In this document: positions 44,715-53,363 of the stretch, piece after piece
Layout: every line of letters starts with the position of its first letter
How positions within the stretch are numbered: the stretch's first letter is position 1
NCBI GenBank assembly: GCA_046154695.1
Contig: JBJXFI010000413.1
Coordinates: 9,858 to 73,857 of the forward strand
Reading direction: 5' to 3'
Length of the DNA stretch: 64,000 nt
Source: DALYLB01 sp046154695
Lineage (GTDB): Bacteria > Acidobacteriota > Blastocatellia > RBC074
Position numbers and translations under genes: made by a program
The notes under the pieces: generated by a model
Database searches by the model: none
Seen by the model: the letters and a program-made list of their open reading frames with translations, nothing else
Told to the model about the DNA's origin: nothing

Positions 44715-45626
44715 ATGCCACTGGTTTATGTGATCGTGCTCAATTACAACGGCCGGGAGTGGCTGGCGCGCTGTTTCGAGGCGCTGCTGGCGACGAGATA
44801 TGAGCCGTTTCGCGTGCTCTTCATCGACAACGCGTCGACCGACGACAGCATCGAGTTGATGCGAACGCGCTATCCGCGGATCGCGCGGATCGAGAACGAA
44901 GCGAATCTGGGATTCACGGAAGGGAACAACGTCGGCATTCGACAGGCATTGCGGGAAGGCGCGGACTATTTCGTGCTGCTCAATCCGGACACGCGGGTCG
45001 AGCCGGCGTGGCTGAACGCGTTGATTGCGGCGGGCGAGGCCGAGGCGGGCGTGGGCATCCTCGGCGCCGTGCAGCTCGAATACGAGGGGGATGCGCTGAA
45101 CAGTTGGACGCGGACGGCGGCGAGCGGGCGCCTCGATCCGTTGCGAGATCCCGAATCCGCGCCGCGCGCCATCCCGATGGAATGGGTCGAGGGCGCATGT
45201 TTCGCGGTCAAGCGCGCTGTCGCCGAGCGCATCGGCCTGCTCGATTCGATCTACTTCTCATTTTATGAAGAGATCGATTATTGCCGCCGGGCCGCCTGCG
45301 CGGGATATTCGTCGGCGTTGGTCCCCCGCAGCCGCATCCATCATCATCGCGGCGGAAGCTGGCTGGCGGACGCCCGGACCTCTCGCAGGCGGAACTATGT
45401 CTGCGATCGCAGCCAGTTCATTTACGCCGCGACCGATCCGCGAAAATCGCTGGCCCGAAACGCGGGCTGGTACGGAATCACGCTCGCGACCAAGGCCCGC
45501 GAGCTGTTTCGCGGGTTCACGATGGCGAGGGCCGTCGATCTGTGTCGAATGCAGATCGATCTATTTCTCAAATTTCCCGCGATGGTCGCCAAGTGGCGAA
45601 ACGATCGCGAGCTGTTTCGCCGATGA
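44715..45626 (+). CDS. Family 2 glycosyltransferase (rhamnosyltransferase-like)
   Basis: A 303-residue GT-A enzyme. VYVIVLNYNGREWLARCFEAL, IDNASTDDS, NLGFTEGNNVGIRQAL and LLNPDTRVEPAWL are the signature series of dTDP-rhamnosyltransferase-like family 2 proteins; EGACFAVKR and FSFYEEIDYCRRA complete it. A C-terminal amphipathic helical tail would lie on the membrane. It overlaps the next gene by 4 bases (ATGA). Rhamnose as the donor is a family tendency, not shown here. Confidence 0.9.
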   Translation: MPLVYVIVLNYNGREWLARCFEALLATRYEPFRVLFIDNASTDDSIELMRTRYPRIARIENEANLGFTEGNNVGIRQALREGADYFVLLNPDTRVEPAWLNALIAAGEAEAGVGILGAVQLEYEGDALNSWTRTAASGRLDPLRDPESAPRAIPMEWVEGACFAVKRAVAERIGLLDSIYFSFYEEIDYCRRAACAGYSSALVPRSRIHHHRGGSWLADARTSRRRNYVCDRSQFIYAATDPRKSLARNAGWYGITLATKARELFRGFTMARAVDLCRMQIDLFLKFPAMVAKWRNDRELFRR

Positions 45627-46546
45627 AGGTTTCCGTCATCATTCCCACGCGCAACCGTTCCGCGGATCTGCGCCGGTGCCTGGAGGCGCTGGCCGCGCAG
45701 GATTTCCCGCGGGAGCGATTTGAGGTGATCGTCTGCGATGACGGATCGGACGAGGACATACAGGCCGTGGCGCATGCGATGGCCGGCGCGGGGCTCCCCG
45801 TTCGATGGGAGCGGCAGGCGCCGCTGGGGCCTGCCGCCGCGCGGAATCTGGGAATTCAACATGCCGCCGGCGAGATCGTCGCGATGACCGACAGCGACAC
45901 GCTGCCGGATCCCCGCTGGCTGACGAAGCTCTGCGAGGCGCTCGACGCGGACCCGGACGCCGTGGGCGTCGAGGGGCTGGTTTACGCCGAGAACGAGGGC
46001 GAATTCGATCCGCTCGGAGAAGGGCCGAGCAACAAGGCGGGCGGCGTCTTTCTGACCTGCAACTGCGCCTATCGCCGCCGCGCGCTGATGCGGGTCGGCG
46101 GCTTCGATGAGGGCTTCCCCTATCCGGCCTACGAAGACACGGATCTGGCCGCCGCCGCCGGCCGGCTCGGCCGCATTCTCTGGCAGCCCGAGGCGAGAGT
46201 GATGCACCCCCAGCGTCCGCTCACCCTGCGAGCCGTGATAAAGAAGCTGCATCATTGGGAATATGTTCTATTGATGGGGTACCGCTACGGATATCTTGCC
46301 TGGAAGCGGTATCCCGTGCGGCATCCGAGGCTGCGCGTGGCGCTGCTATCGGTCATCGCGCTGCCGTTGGCCAAGTTCAGGACCGCGGGGGAATGGTTCG
46401 GGCGGAAGCCGGCCGAGGCGATGAAGCTGATGGGATTCGGCCTCGTCGAATCGCTCGGGGCGCTGGCGCTGGTCGTGCCGAAAGCTTTGTTCGGCAGGCA
46501 TCGCCGAAGAATTCCGCGCCGCAGCCGGTTGTCCGCGCCGCGATGA
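45623..46546 (+). CDS. Family 2 glycosyltransferase
   Basis: A 307-residue GT-A enzyme starting at ATG 45623, which overlaps the previous TGA (ATGA). KVSVIIPTRNRSADLRRCLEAL opens the fold, then CDDGSDED and AMTDSDTLPDP (metal site). FPYPAYEDTDLAAAAG marks the acceptor/catalytic-base region. The C-terminal 80 residues are hydrophobic and basic. It again overlaps the next gene by 4 bases, so three transferases are translationally linked. Confidence 0.88.
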   Translation: MKVSVIIPTRNRSADLRRCLEALAAQDFPRERFEVIVCDDGSDEDIQAVAHAMAGAGLPVRWERQAPLGPAAARNLGIQHAAGEIVAMTDSDTLPDPRWLTKLCEALDADPDAVGVEGLVYAENEGEFDPLGEGPSNKAGGVFLTCNCAYRRRALMRVGGFDEGFPYPAYEDTDLAAAAGRLGRILWQPEARVMHPQRPLTLRAVIKKLHHWEYVLLMGYRYGYLAWKRYPVRHPRLRVALLSVIALPLAKFRTAGEWFGRKPAEAMKLMGFGLVESLGALALVVPKALFGRHRRRIPRRSRLSAPR

Positions 46547-47487
46547 AGAACGCTCCGCTGGTGCACATCATCGTTCTCAACTACAAGATGCGCGACGCCG
46601 TGGGGCGGTGTCTGGCGTCGCTGCGGTCGCTGACCTATCCGAACTACCGGGTGATCGTCGTCGACAATGATTCGGGAGACGGGATCGAGGCGCTGGTCCG
46701 CGAGCGATTTTCCGACGCCGAGATGATCGGGAACCCGGTCAATTCGGGCTATACGGGGGGGAACAATCGAGGCCTCCGCCACGCGCTCGAAAGCGGAGCC
46801 GATTATGCGCTGATCCTCAACCCCGACACGGAGGTGGTCAACGCGGATTTTCTGACAGCAATGGTCGCGTACGCCGAGGCGCATCCGGAGCTGGGGATCG
46901 CCGGGCCGCGCGTTTTTCTGCGCGAGCGCGGCGAGATTCAGAACACGGTCCTGTTTCCGCCGGGCTTTTGGCGAAGCCTGGTCCACTGGTTCCGGTATCG
47001 CATCGACCCGGATTCATTCGTTTTTTCCGGCAACGAGGTCGTCGAGGCGCGGGTGCTCAACGGCGTCTGCCTGCTGCTTCGCGCCGACTGCCTGCGCCGG
47101 ATCGGCCTCTTCGATGAAGCCCTGTTTATGTACATCGAGGACGCCGAGATGGACTGGCGCGCCCGGCGCGCGGGCTGGGCGGTTCGCTATCTGCCCATCG
47201 ACAGCGTGGTTCACCTGCAGAAACAGGACGGATACCACATGACCAGCCTGGTCAGTTTTCTGTTGAAGCGGAACTCCGTCTATTACCTATGCAAGACCGG
47301 CAGGCGATTCGAGGCGTGGGGATATGCTCTTTTCTCGGTCCTTCTCCTGTTGATTCACGGCCTGCTGACGCGGAGTCGAAGGGGATTCGAGGAATATGCC
47401 GGCTTCACCCGCAGGCTCGCGAACGCTTATCTCGTTGTGCTTCGGGGCCGCCGCCTCGACAAGAATTTCGGGCCGCCGTATGCGTGA
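46543..47487 (+). CDS. Family 2 glycosyltransferase (rhamnosyltransferase-like)
   Basis: A 314-residue GT-A enzyme starting at ATG 46543 on the previous TGA. VHIIVLNYKMRDAVGRCLASL, VDNDSGDG, NSGYTGGNNRGLRHAL and LILNPDTEV repeat the signature seen in the 44715 enzyme, so the two may be paralogues adding the same or related sugars. GVCLLLRADCLRRIGLFDEALF and YIEDAEMDWRARRAGW are present. It ends the overlapping set; a repeat copy begins 37 bases later. Confidence 0.9.
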   Translation: MKNAPLVHIIVLNYKMRDAVGRCLASLRSLTYPNYRVIVVDNDSGDGIEALVRERFSDAEMIGNPVNSGYTGGNNRGLRHALESGADYALILNPDTEVVNADFLTAMVAYAEAHPELGIAGPRVFLRERGEIQNTVLFPPGFWRSLVHWFRYRIDPDSFVFSGNEVVEARVLNGVCLLLRADCLRRIGLFDEALFMYIEDAEMDWRARRAGWAVRYLPIDSVVHLQKQDGYHMTSLVSFLLKRNSVYYLCKTGRRFEAWGYALFSVLLLLIHGLLTRSRRGFEEYAGFTRRLANAYLVVLRGRRLDKNFGPPYA

Positions 47488-47508
47488 CGAGTGGGAAGGG
47501 AACAGCGT

Positions 47509-49203
47509 ATGAGAAGAGATCCCTCGTTCGGGGTTCCGCCTTCAGGCGGAATTGTCGCAATGAAAAATCGACCGCCTGAAGGCGGAACTCCGAACGGTTT
47601 CCGCTGGCTGCTGGGCATGCTGTTGATCGTGATGCCAATGGCGAGGGCGCAGCCGCCTGCCGTCGCGGAAGCCATTCGGGCGGAGGCGCTGCGGCCGGAC
47701 CTGGATGTCGCCGACCGGCCGCTGCCGCTCGCGGGCCACTGGAATCTCGGCGAGGGGCGGGACGGGTTCGGCCCGGAATACCAGATGCGTATGCTGGACC
47801 GGGGCCATCACCTGCTGCCGTGGTTTCTGATGCCCAACGAGCAGGCCAATCCCGAGGACCCGCGCTGGCGTAGCTATTACGAGGGGGCGTTCCGGCGCGC
47901 GGCGCAATTGCGCCTGCCGATTTCGCTGATCGGGACGCAATGGGAGCAGATGCTCTCGGTCGAGCAGGAATATCTCGATCTCCCGCCGGAGCAGAACCCG
48001 AACGTCGTGCAGGGCGATGGAAAGATCCGCCGGGAGGTCTCGCCCTTCGGCCCGATCGGCGCATGGTACGAGGCGGGACAGCGTTGGGGATCGACCGCGA
48101 TGTTGAAGCGGCTGCAGGATCTTTATCCCGATCCGCCTCTGGTCGTCTTCGTTTCGAATCACGAACACGCCAAATTGCAATGGCCGAAGGCCGAGGAGGA
48201 TCGCCGGTTCGGCAGGCTTTTTGGCGACGGCCGCGACGATGAGTTCAAGCGTCGGATCGTCGGCGATGGCTGGATCGCGCGATATCGGGCGCTGCAGGCC
48301 GGGTTGCGGGATGGGCTGACCAATGCCAATTGGAAAGCGAAGGCGATCTTTATCGGGTACGACGCTTTCGGGCCGGCGCATTTCGGCCGGTGGGCGGGGT
48401 GGATGGAGTACGCCCTCAACAGCAAGAGGCGCATCGATCCGTGGGTTCACGCCTGGGACGGCGGCTCGCCCTCGTTCTATGTCTACAATTGGGCGGCGGT
48501 GACGGACTACACGGTGTTCAGCCCGCAGGTCGAGACCATGAACTGGGTTTTTATGCAGGACGAGGCGCGCCGCGTTCATCAGGGATCGGGGCGCAACTTC
48601 TGGTTTGAGATGTCGGTCTGGGACGGCCACGAGCCCGCGCAGGAGAACGACAAGCGGAAGACCTACGCCCGGTCGGGGCAGCGGTTCACGCCGGAGCGAT
48701 ACGGCGGCATGGCGCAGTTCGGGATGTGGCTGCTGCGCCCGCGCGTCGTGCGGGAATTTCGCGGGTGGCAGGATACGCTCGCCCAGGCCGAGCCCTACTT
48801 CACGCCGATCGTGGAGGCCGTCGATCGCGTGCACGAAAATCCGGTCCTGCGCGAATTCTGGCGGCGGGGGCGGCTTGTGGCCAACCGGGCGCATGCCCAT
48901 CCGTATCAGACGGCCGTGCCGCCGGAATATCAGAATCTCGACCGCTGGTTTCTGCTCGACACCTCGGCCGATCCGCGACGGCCGTGGGAACTGGGGACGC
49001 CGCTGCCGGTCTTTTCCCTGGCGCTGGTGACGGGCAGCGCGCCGCGGCGCCAGTGGCTGGTCTATGCCCACGCGCCTCTCGGCGCGCGCAATTCGATCTC
49101 GGTGACGATTCCGGACTATCGCGCCGTCAATATCGATGTCTCGCTCGGCGGATCGTATTATCTGGTGGAAGAGCGGACCGGCCGCGCACAGCCAGTGAAA
49201 TGA
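47509..49203 (+). CDS. Secreted protein of unknown function, glycosidase-like, with repeat-derived N-terminus
   Basis: Up to 564 residues. The hydrophobic core of a signal peptide (about 32-44, WLLGMLLIVMPM) ends near ARA47. Everything before residue 31 is encoded by a dispersed repeat (47525-47596), so the start has been rewritten by repeat insertion; ATG 47560 inside the repeat is an equally possible start. The mature part is tryptophan-rich with features of a TIM-barrel glycoside hydrolase (LPISLIGTQWEQ, LVVFVSNHEH, WVHAWDGGSPSFYV, NFWFEMSVWDGHE), and several acidic residues could be catalytic. The family is not recognised. Lying among glycosyltransferases, it may trim or modify the exported polymer. 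Confidence 0.65.
   Translation: MRRDPSFGVPPSGGIVAMKNRPPEGGTPNGFRWLLGMLLIVMPMARAQPPAVAEAIRAEALRPDLDVADRPLPLAGHWNLGEGRDGFGPEYQMRMLDRGHHLLPWFLMPNEQANPEDPRWRSYYEGAFRRAAQLRLPISLIGTQWEQMLSVEQEYLDLPPEQNPNVVQGDGKIRREVSPFGPIGAWYEAGQRWGSTAMLKRLQDLYPDPPLVVFVSNHEHAKLQWPKAEEDRRFGRLFGDGRDDEFKRRIVGDGWIARYRALQAGLRDGLTNANWKAKAIFIGYDAFGPAHFGRWAGWMEYALNSKRRIDPWVHAWDGGSPSFYVYNWAAVTDYTVFSPQVETMNWVFMQDEARRVHQGSGRNFWFEMSVWDGHEPAQENDKRKTYARSGQRFTPERYGGMAQFGMWLLRPRVVREFRGWQDTLAQAEPYFTPIVEAVDRVHENPVLREFWRRGRLVANRAHAHPYQTAVPPEYQNLDRWFLLDTSADPRRPWELGTPLPVFSLALVTGSAPRRQWLVYAHAPLGARNSISVTIPDYRAVNIDVSLGGSYYLVEERTGRAQPVK
47525..47596. repeat. Inverted repeat, TTCCGCCTTCAGGCGGAA family (copy 5), inside a coding N-terminus
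   Basis: Arms 47525-47549 and 47572-47596 (25 bases) pair with one G.U-type mismatch (47531). The 22-base loop contains an ATG (47560). The copy lies between the probable start and the signal-peptide core of the secreted protein and stays in frame through both arms (FGVPPSGG and PPEGGTPNG). Confidence 0.9.
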
Positions 49204-49212
49204 GACGGGATT

Positions 49213-49301
49213 GGCCACGAATGAACACGAATGTTCACGAATGGCCGGGGAGAGTGCCCCGTTTACCCTTTTATTCGTGTACATTCGCGCATATTCGTGG
49301 C
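49213..49301. repeat. CACGAATG-repeat imperfect inverted repeat
   Basis: Three CACGAATG/ACACGAATG words (49213-49242) face three reversed words (ATTCGTG, 49272-49301). An inner GGGG...CCCC stem (49247-49261) lies in the loop. It fills most of the 110-base gap between the secreted protein and the next transferase; its 3' end is 12 bases from ATG 49314. Confidence 0.8.
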
Positions 49302-49313
49302 TGAAACTACTGC

Positions 49314-50540
49314 ATGAGACGCGTGCTGCTGCTCAACAATGTTCCCACGCCCTATTTCGATCCGCTGTTCGAGCTTGTGGGGCGGGAATCGGGATGGGAG
49401 CTGACGGTCTGCTATTCCTCCGCGTGGAACCGGGCCGTCGGATGGGAGGAGAAGGCGCGGGACGAGAGCGGCGCGCATCGAACGATCATTCTCGATCGGC
49501 GGCGGCCCCGGCTTCGCGCTCGATTCGGTTCGTGGGCGGCGGCGGCCGCCGCGCTAGTCGAACTTCTGCGGCGCGAGCGGCCCGACTATCTGATTTGTTA
49601 TGGGTACACGCTGCTTCCCCAGATGAGCGCATTGCTCTGGGCGATCGCGACAGGGACGCCCTTTGCCGTGATCGGAGACGCCAACTATTACACCGATGGC
49701 GCGGCGGGCCTCAAACGGGCCCTCAAGCGCCGCTGGCTTCGCTGGATCACCCGCCGCGCCGCCGCGCTGATCGCCGTCGGCGCCGCCGCCCGCCTCTTCT
49801 GGGAATCGTATGGCGCGCGCGCCGATCAGCTCTTCGAATCGCCCTTCGCCGTGGATAATGAGTTCTTCATCCGCGATCGCGAGGGGCGGATGCGGGCCGC
49901 GGAGGCGCTTCGCGATCGCTGGCAACTGGCGGGGAAGACGGTCTTTCTCTATGTGGGCCGCCTCGTACGGCGCAAGAATGCGCATCTCGTGATCCGCGCC
50001 CTTCGCGAGCTGCCGGAACCGAATCTCGCGCTCGTGATCGCGGGCGCCGGAGAAGAGCGCGCCGCGCTCGAATCTCTCGCCGGAGGCGATCCGCGCATCG
50101 TCTTCGCGGGGATCATCGCTCCGCGGGACCTGCCGGCGCTTTACACCGCGGCCGATGCCCTCGTCCTCGTCGCCGATCAGGAGCCCTGGGGGCTCGTCAT
50201 CAACGAGGCCATGGCCTCCGGCCTGGCCGTGCTCGCGCACCGCCACTGCGGCGCCGCCGTCGATCTCGTCGATGAGACGAACGGCGCGAAAATCGATCAA
50301 TTCGACGTCGGAGAGATCAAGGCCGCCCTCCGCTCCATGGCCTCGGATCGCGATCGATTACGGCGCCTGCAGGAGGGGTCGCGACAAAAGATAAAAAAAT
50401 GGACGCTTGAACGCGCGGCCTGTGGTATCATCCGCGCCGTTGAAGAATCAGCCGCACCCCCGCAGCCTGAGCCGCGCCCGAGTGGACGATTGAACCCTCG
50501 GCCCGGATCTCGGCATGAAATAGAAAGAATAGAGAAATGA
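49314..50540 (+). CDS. Family 4 (GT-B) glycosyltransferase
   Basis: A 408-residue retaining glycosyltransferase. N-terminal start RRVLLLNNVPTPYFDPLFEL, inter-domain segment with FLYVGRLVRRKNAHLVIRAL, and nucleotide-sugar site ADQEPWGLVINEAMASGL (E-X7-E). The final 25 residues are proline-rich and not conserved in the family. The stop overlaps the ATG of the next gene (ATGA at 50537), linking it to the polymerase. Confidence 0.9.
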   Translation: MRRVLLLNNVPTPYFDPLFELVGRESGWELTVCYSSAWNRAVGWEEKARDESGAHRTIILDRRRPRLRARFGSWAAAAAALVELLRRERPDYLICYGYTLLPQMSALLWAIATGTPFAVIGDANYYTDGAAGLKRALKRRWLRWITRRAAALIAVGAAARLFWESYGARADQLFESPFAVDNEFFIRDREGRMRAAEALRDRWQLAGKTVFLYVGRLVRRKNAHLVIRALRELPEPNLALVIAGAGEERAALESLAGGDPRIVFAGIIAPRDLPALYTAADALVLVADQEPWGLVINEAMASGLAVLAHRHCGAAVDLVDETNGAKIDQFDVGEIKAALRSMASDRDRLRRLQEGSRQKIKKWTLERAACGIIRAVEESAAPPQPEPRPSGRLNPRPGSRHEIERIEK

Positions 50541-51919
50541 CAGCTTATCCCGTTCTGCTGTTCGTTGTCGGCAGTCTGCTGCTCATATTGTGGTATCGCT
50601 TTCGCGACAATTTCCTTCGCGTCTATGGCCTGTTCTTTCTGATTCTTCTGGTCTACGCCTCGAACAAGGAATATTACGGTATCTCGCCGGACATGTCGGA
50701 AGGCGCGGCAAGCCCGTTGAGCCTTGTGCGCTGGGGATTGCTCGGGATCTTCGCGTGGGCGGCCTGGCGGTCCAGGATGCCGGCCCGCCTTCGAGGGGAT
50801 GCCGCGCTGGGGACGATGATCACGGTGCTGCTGCTCGTGATGGTCGTCTCGGGTTTTTATGCGCCGAGCTTCAGCTATTCGTTCATGCGGGCCGCCAGCA
50901 TGGTGTTGCTGGCGCTGGCGCTGGTGAAGGGCCTGGGCCCGTATCTGCAGGGCAGCATGAACTGCCTGCGATTTTTTCAATTGAAATACTATGTGGCCTG
51001 GATCGTTCTGGCGCCGATGATGTTCATGTTGTTGTCGGGAATCGGTTATGGCGTGACGATCATCATGAACCAGTATGCGGGCTATTTCGGCAACCAGAAT
51101 ATGTTCGGGACGTTCTCGGCGCTGATCACGCCCTATGTGCTCTTTCACTGGCGGGCCGTGGCGCGCAAGCGATGGGAGCGGTGGGCCGACGTCTCGCTGC
51201 TGCTGATGATTTTCGCCGGGCTCTGGTTCTCGAATTCGCGCAATGGCGCGGTCTGTTCCCTGATTGCGATCACGGCCTATTTTTACATCGTGAACACGCA
51301 GGACCGGATCAAGATCTTCGCCGTGGCGATCTGCATCGCCCTGATCTTCGCGTTCAGCCCCTCGCTGCAAAGCGACCTGACGCGTTTTATTCGCAAGGGA
51401 ACCGACAAGTCGGCGGGCGTAACCGACATCTCGACCCAGTTTCTGGAAGAGAAGCGCTATGAGATGTGGACGGGCGTGCTGCCGATGTTCTGGAAGGAGA
51501 AGCTGACCGGCTATGGATTCGCCTCCTCGCACCTGCTGGTCTTTCCCTTCACCAAGGACGAAGAGGCCGGACGCGCCCTGCACAACAGTTATCTGGAGAT
51601 CTTCGGCGATCTGGGATTGCCGGGATTGCTGCTGCTCCTGGTGATCCTCTTTCGCATCGCCACAAAAGCGGCGGTGCTGGTTCAGAATCGCGGCGAGTAC
51701 CTGGAGCGAAATATCAACGCGGTGTTCATCTCGATCTTCATCGCCGGATCGACGAACGCCTTTTTTGAAAGCTGGATGTTTTCGGTGGGAAATCTGACGT
51801 CGCTCATTTACTGGGGCGCGGTCACCGGCGTCGTCGCGCGTTGGGCGTGGCGATCGCGGGAATGGCGCGCGACGGCATCCGATGTCTCTCTCCACCCGCA
51901 ATTGAGTTATACGCGATAA
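50537..51919 (+). CDS. O-antigen ligase/polymerase-like membrane protein (second in locus)
   Basis: A 460-residue polytopic inner-membrane protein with about 11 membrane segments, a Wzy_C-type domain and the motif SNSRNGAV (equivalent to SRGG in other members). The periplasmic loop contains ALHNSYLEIFGDLGLPG, with the conserved histidine. It would polymerise or ligate lipid-linked glycan. Its four-base overlap with a transferase suggests that it acts on that gene's product. With the protein at 31071 the locus has two such enzymes. Confidence 0.87.
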   Translation: MTAYPVLLFVVGSLLLILWYRFRDNFLRVYGLFFLILLVYASNKEYYGISPDMSEGAASPLSLVRWGLLGIFAWAAWRSRMPARLRGDAALGTMITVLLLVMVVSGFYAPSFSYSFMRAASMVLLALALVKGLGPYLQGSMNCLRFFQLKYYVAWIVLAPMMFMLLSGIGYGVTIIMNQYAGYFGNQNMFGTFSALITPYVLFHWRAVARKRWERWADVSLLLMIFAGLWFSNSRNGAVCSLIAITAYFYIVNTQDRIKIFAVAICIALIFAFSPSLQSDLTRFIRKGTDKSAGVTDISTQFLEEKRYEMWTGVLPMFWKEKLTGYGFASSHLLVFPFTKDEEAGRALHNSYLEIFGDLGLPGLLLLLVILFRIATKAAVLVQNRGEYLERNINAVFISIFIAGSTNAFFESWMFSVGNLTSLIYWGAVTGVVARWAWRSREWRATASDVSLHPQLSYTR

Positions 51920-52040
51920 CAACAGAAGACGCGAATCGCAAGGACGATAAAAAAATACCCGCCAATAACGGAAATGGGGGCGCCCCATTTCCGGATATGA
52001 CTGCCTTGCGCGACGGCCCTTCACATCCCCTGATGCTCGT

Positions 52041-53264
52041 ATGCCTCGCATATTAATCAACGCACTGTCCTCTACCGCCGGCGGCGGCATTACCTATTTG
52101 AAGAATGTATTGCCGCGATTGGAACGATTCGACGTGATGAATCATTACGTGGTTCTTGTGCCGCCGGAACATTTCGATCAATACAAGCCCTACGTGACCA
52201 GGCACATCAGCATCGAGACGGTGCATCCGATGGGCGGGACCGCGGGGCGGCTGCTTTGGGAGCAGACCTTTTTGCGGAGCTTCGTCCGAAGGCGAAAGAT
52301 CGGGGTGCTGGTCTCGCTCGGCAATTTCGCGATCCTGGGCGCGCGGGTTCCGCAGGTGCTGTTCAGCCGGAATGACCTCTATTTTTCGCCGGATTTCGAG
52401 CAGGATCTGAAGGCGCGGGGGCGGCAATTCGATGTTGTCAGCAACCGGTTGAAATCGCGGCTGGCGTGCGCGTCCATCCGGCAGGCGCAGATCAACATCA
52501 CGCCGACGGCGGCGTTTGCCGCGCGCATTCGGTCGCACGAGGGGATGGACGGGATCCGATTCGAGGTGGTTCCCTTCGGATTCGATTCCGAGGTCTTTCT
52601 GGGAGAGGGCGAGCCGCTGAGTGAAGAGCAGTTGCGGCTGCTCGAGCCGGGCGAGTCCTGCAGCCGTCTGCTCTATGTGAGCAATTACAACTATTTTCGG
52701 AATTTCGAGACGCTGATCCGCGCGCTGCCTTTTATCCGGGGGGAGATTCGGGAGCGGGAGGATCGCGATGTGCAGCTCATCCTGACGACCGACATCCGGC
52801 AGGGGGCGGTTCATGGCGGGTACGATTCATCGGCCGCCGCGGAACTGATCGACCAACTGCGGCTGCGCGACAACATCGCCATGCTGGGGCCGGTCGATTA
52901 CCACAAGCTTCATCATCTGTATCGGATGAGCGACGCGTTTGTCTGCCCGTCGTATTCAGAGAGCTTTGGCCATCCGCTGGTCGAGGCGATGGCCAGCGGG
53001 GTGCCGGTGGTCGCCGCGAATCTGCCGGTTCATCGCGAGGTGTGCGAGGACGCGGCGCTCTATTTTCGCCCCTTCGATGTGCGGGAACTGGCGCGGCAGA
53101 GCGTTCGCGTTCTGACCGAGCCGAGGCTGGCCGAAGTGATGCGATCCCGCGGCCTAGAACGGGTACGCCATTTCTCCTGGGACGATCACGTCCGCAAATT
53201 GATCCGATTGGTGGAGCGGTGCCTGCCGTATCGCGCGGCCGTCTCGAAGGTCTTTCCCGTTTAA
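52041..53264 (+). CDS. Family 4 (GT-B) glycosyltransferase
   Basis: A 407-residue retaining glycosyltransferase. N-terminus PRILINALSSTAGGGITYLKNVLP, C-terminal site CPSYSESFGHPLVEAMASGVPVVA (E-X7-E) near residue 320. It resembles mannosyl- and other family 4 enzymes of O-antigen loci. The upstream 121 bases after the polymerase show no strong hairpin. Downstream is the CACGGGGA repeat hairpin. Confidence 0.9.
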   Translation: MPRILINALSSTAGGGITYLKNVLPRLERFDVMNHYVVLVPPEHFDQYKPYVTRHISIETVHPMGGTAGRLLWEQTFLRSFVRRRKIGVLVSLGNFAILGARVPQVLFSRNDLYFSPDFEQDLKARGRQFDVVSNRLKSRLACASIRQAQINITPTAAFAARIRSHEGMDGIRFEVVPFGFDSEVFLGEGEPLSEEQLRLLEPGESCSRLLYVSNYNYFRNFETLIRALPFIRGEIREREDRDVQLILTTDIRQGAVHGGYDSSAAAELIDQLRLRDNIAMLGPVDYHKLHHLYRMSDAFVCPSYSESFGHPLVEAMASGVPVVAANLPVHREVCEDAALYFRPFDVRELARQSVRVLTEPRLAEVMRSRGLERVRHFSWDDHVRKLIRLVERCLPYRAAVSKVFPV

Positions 53265-53276
53265 TAAATGGTAGGC

Positions 53277-53347
53277 AACCACGGGGAGCACGGGGAACAC
53301 GGGGAAATAGAGGTTCTTTCCCCGTGTTCCCCGTGCTTCCCGTGGTT
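53277..53347. repeat. CACGGGGA-repeat hairpin
   Basis: Arms of 31 bases (53277-53307 and 53317-53347) pair with one G.U-type mismatch (53286 with 53338) around a 9-base loop. Each arm repeats CACGGGGA three times. It lies 13 bases after the stop of the family 4 enzyme and ends 17 bases before the next ATG. Confidence 0.88.
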
Positions 53348-53363
53348 GATTTTCTGACTATTC

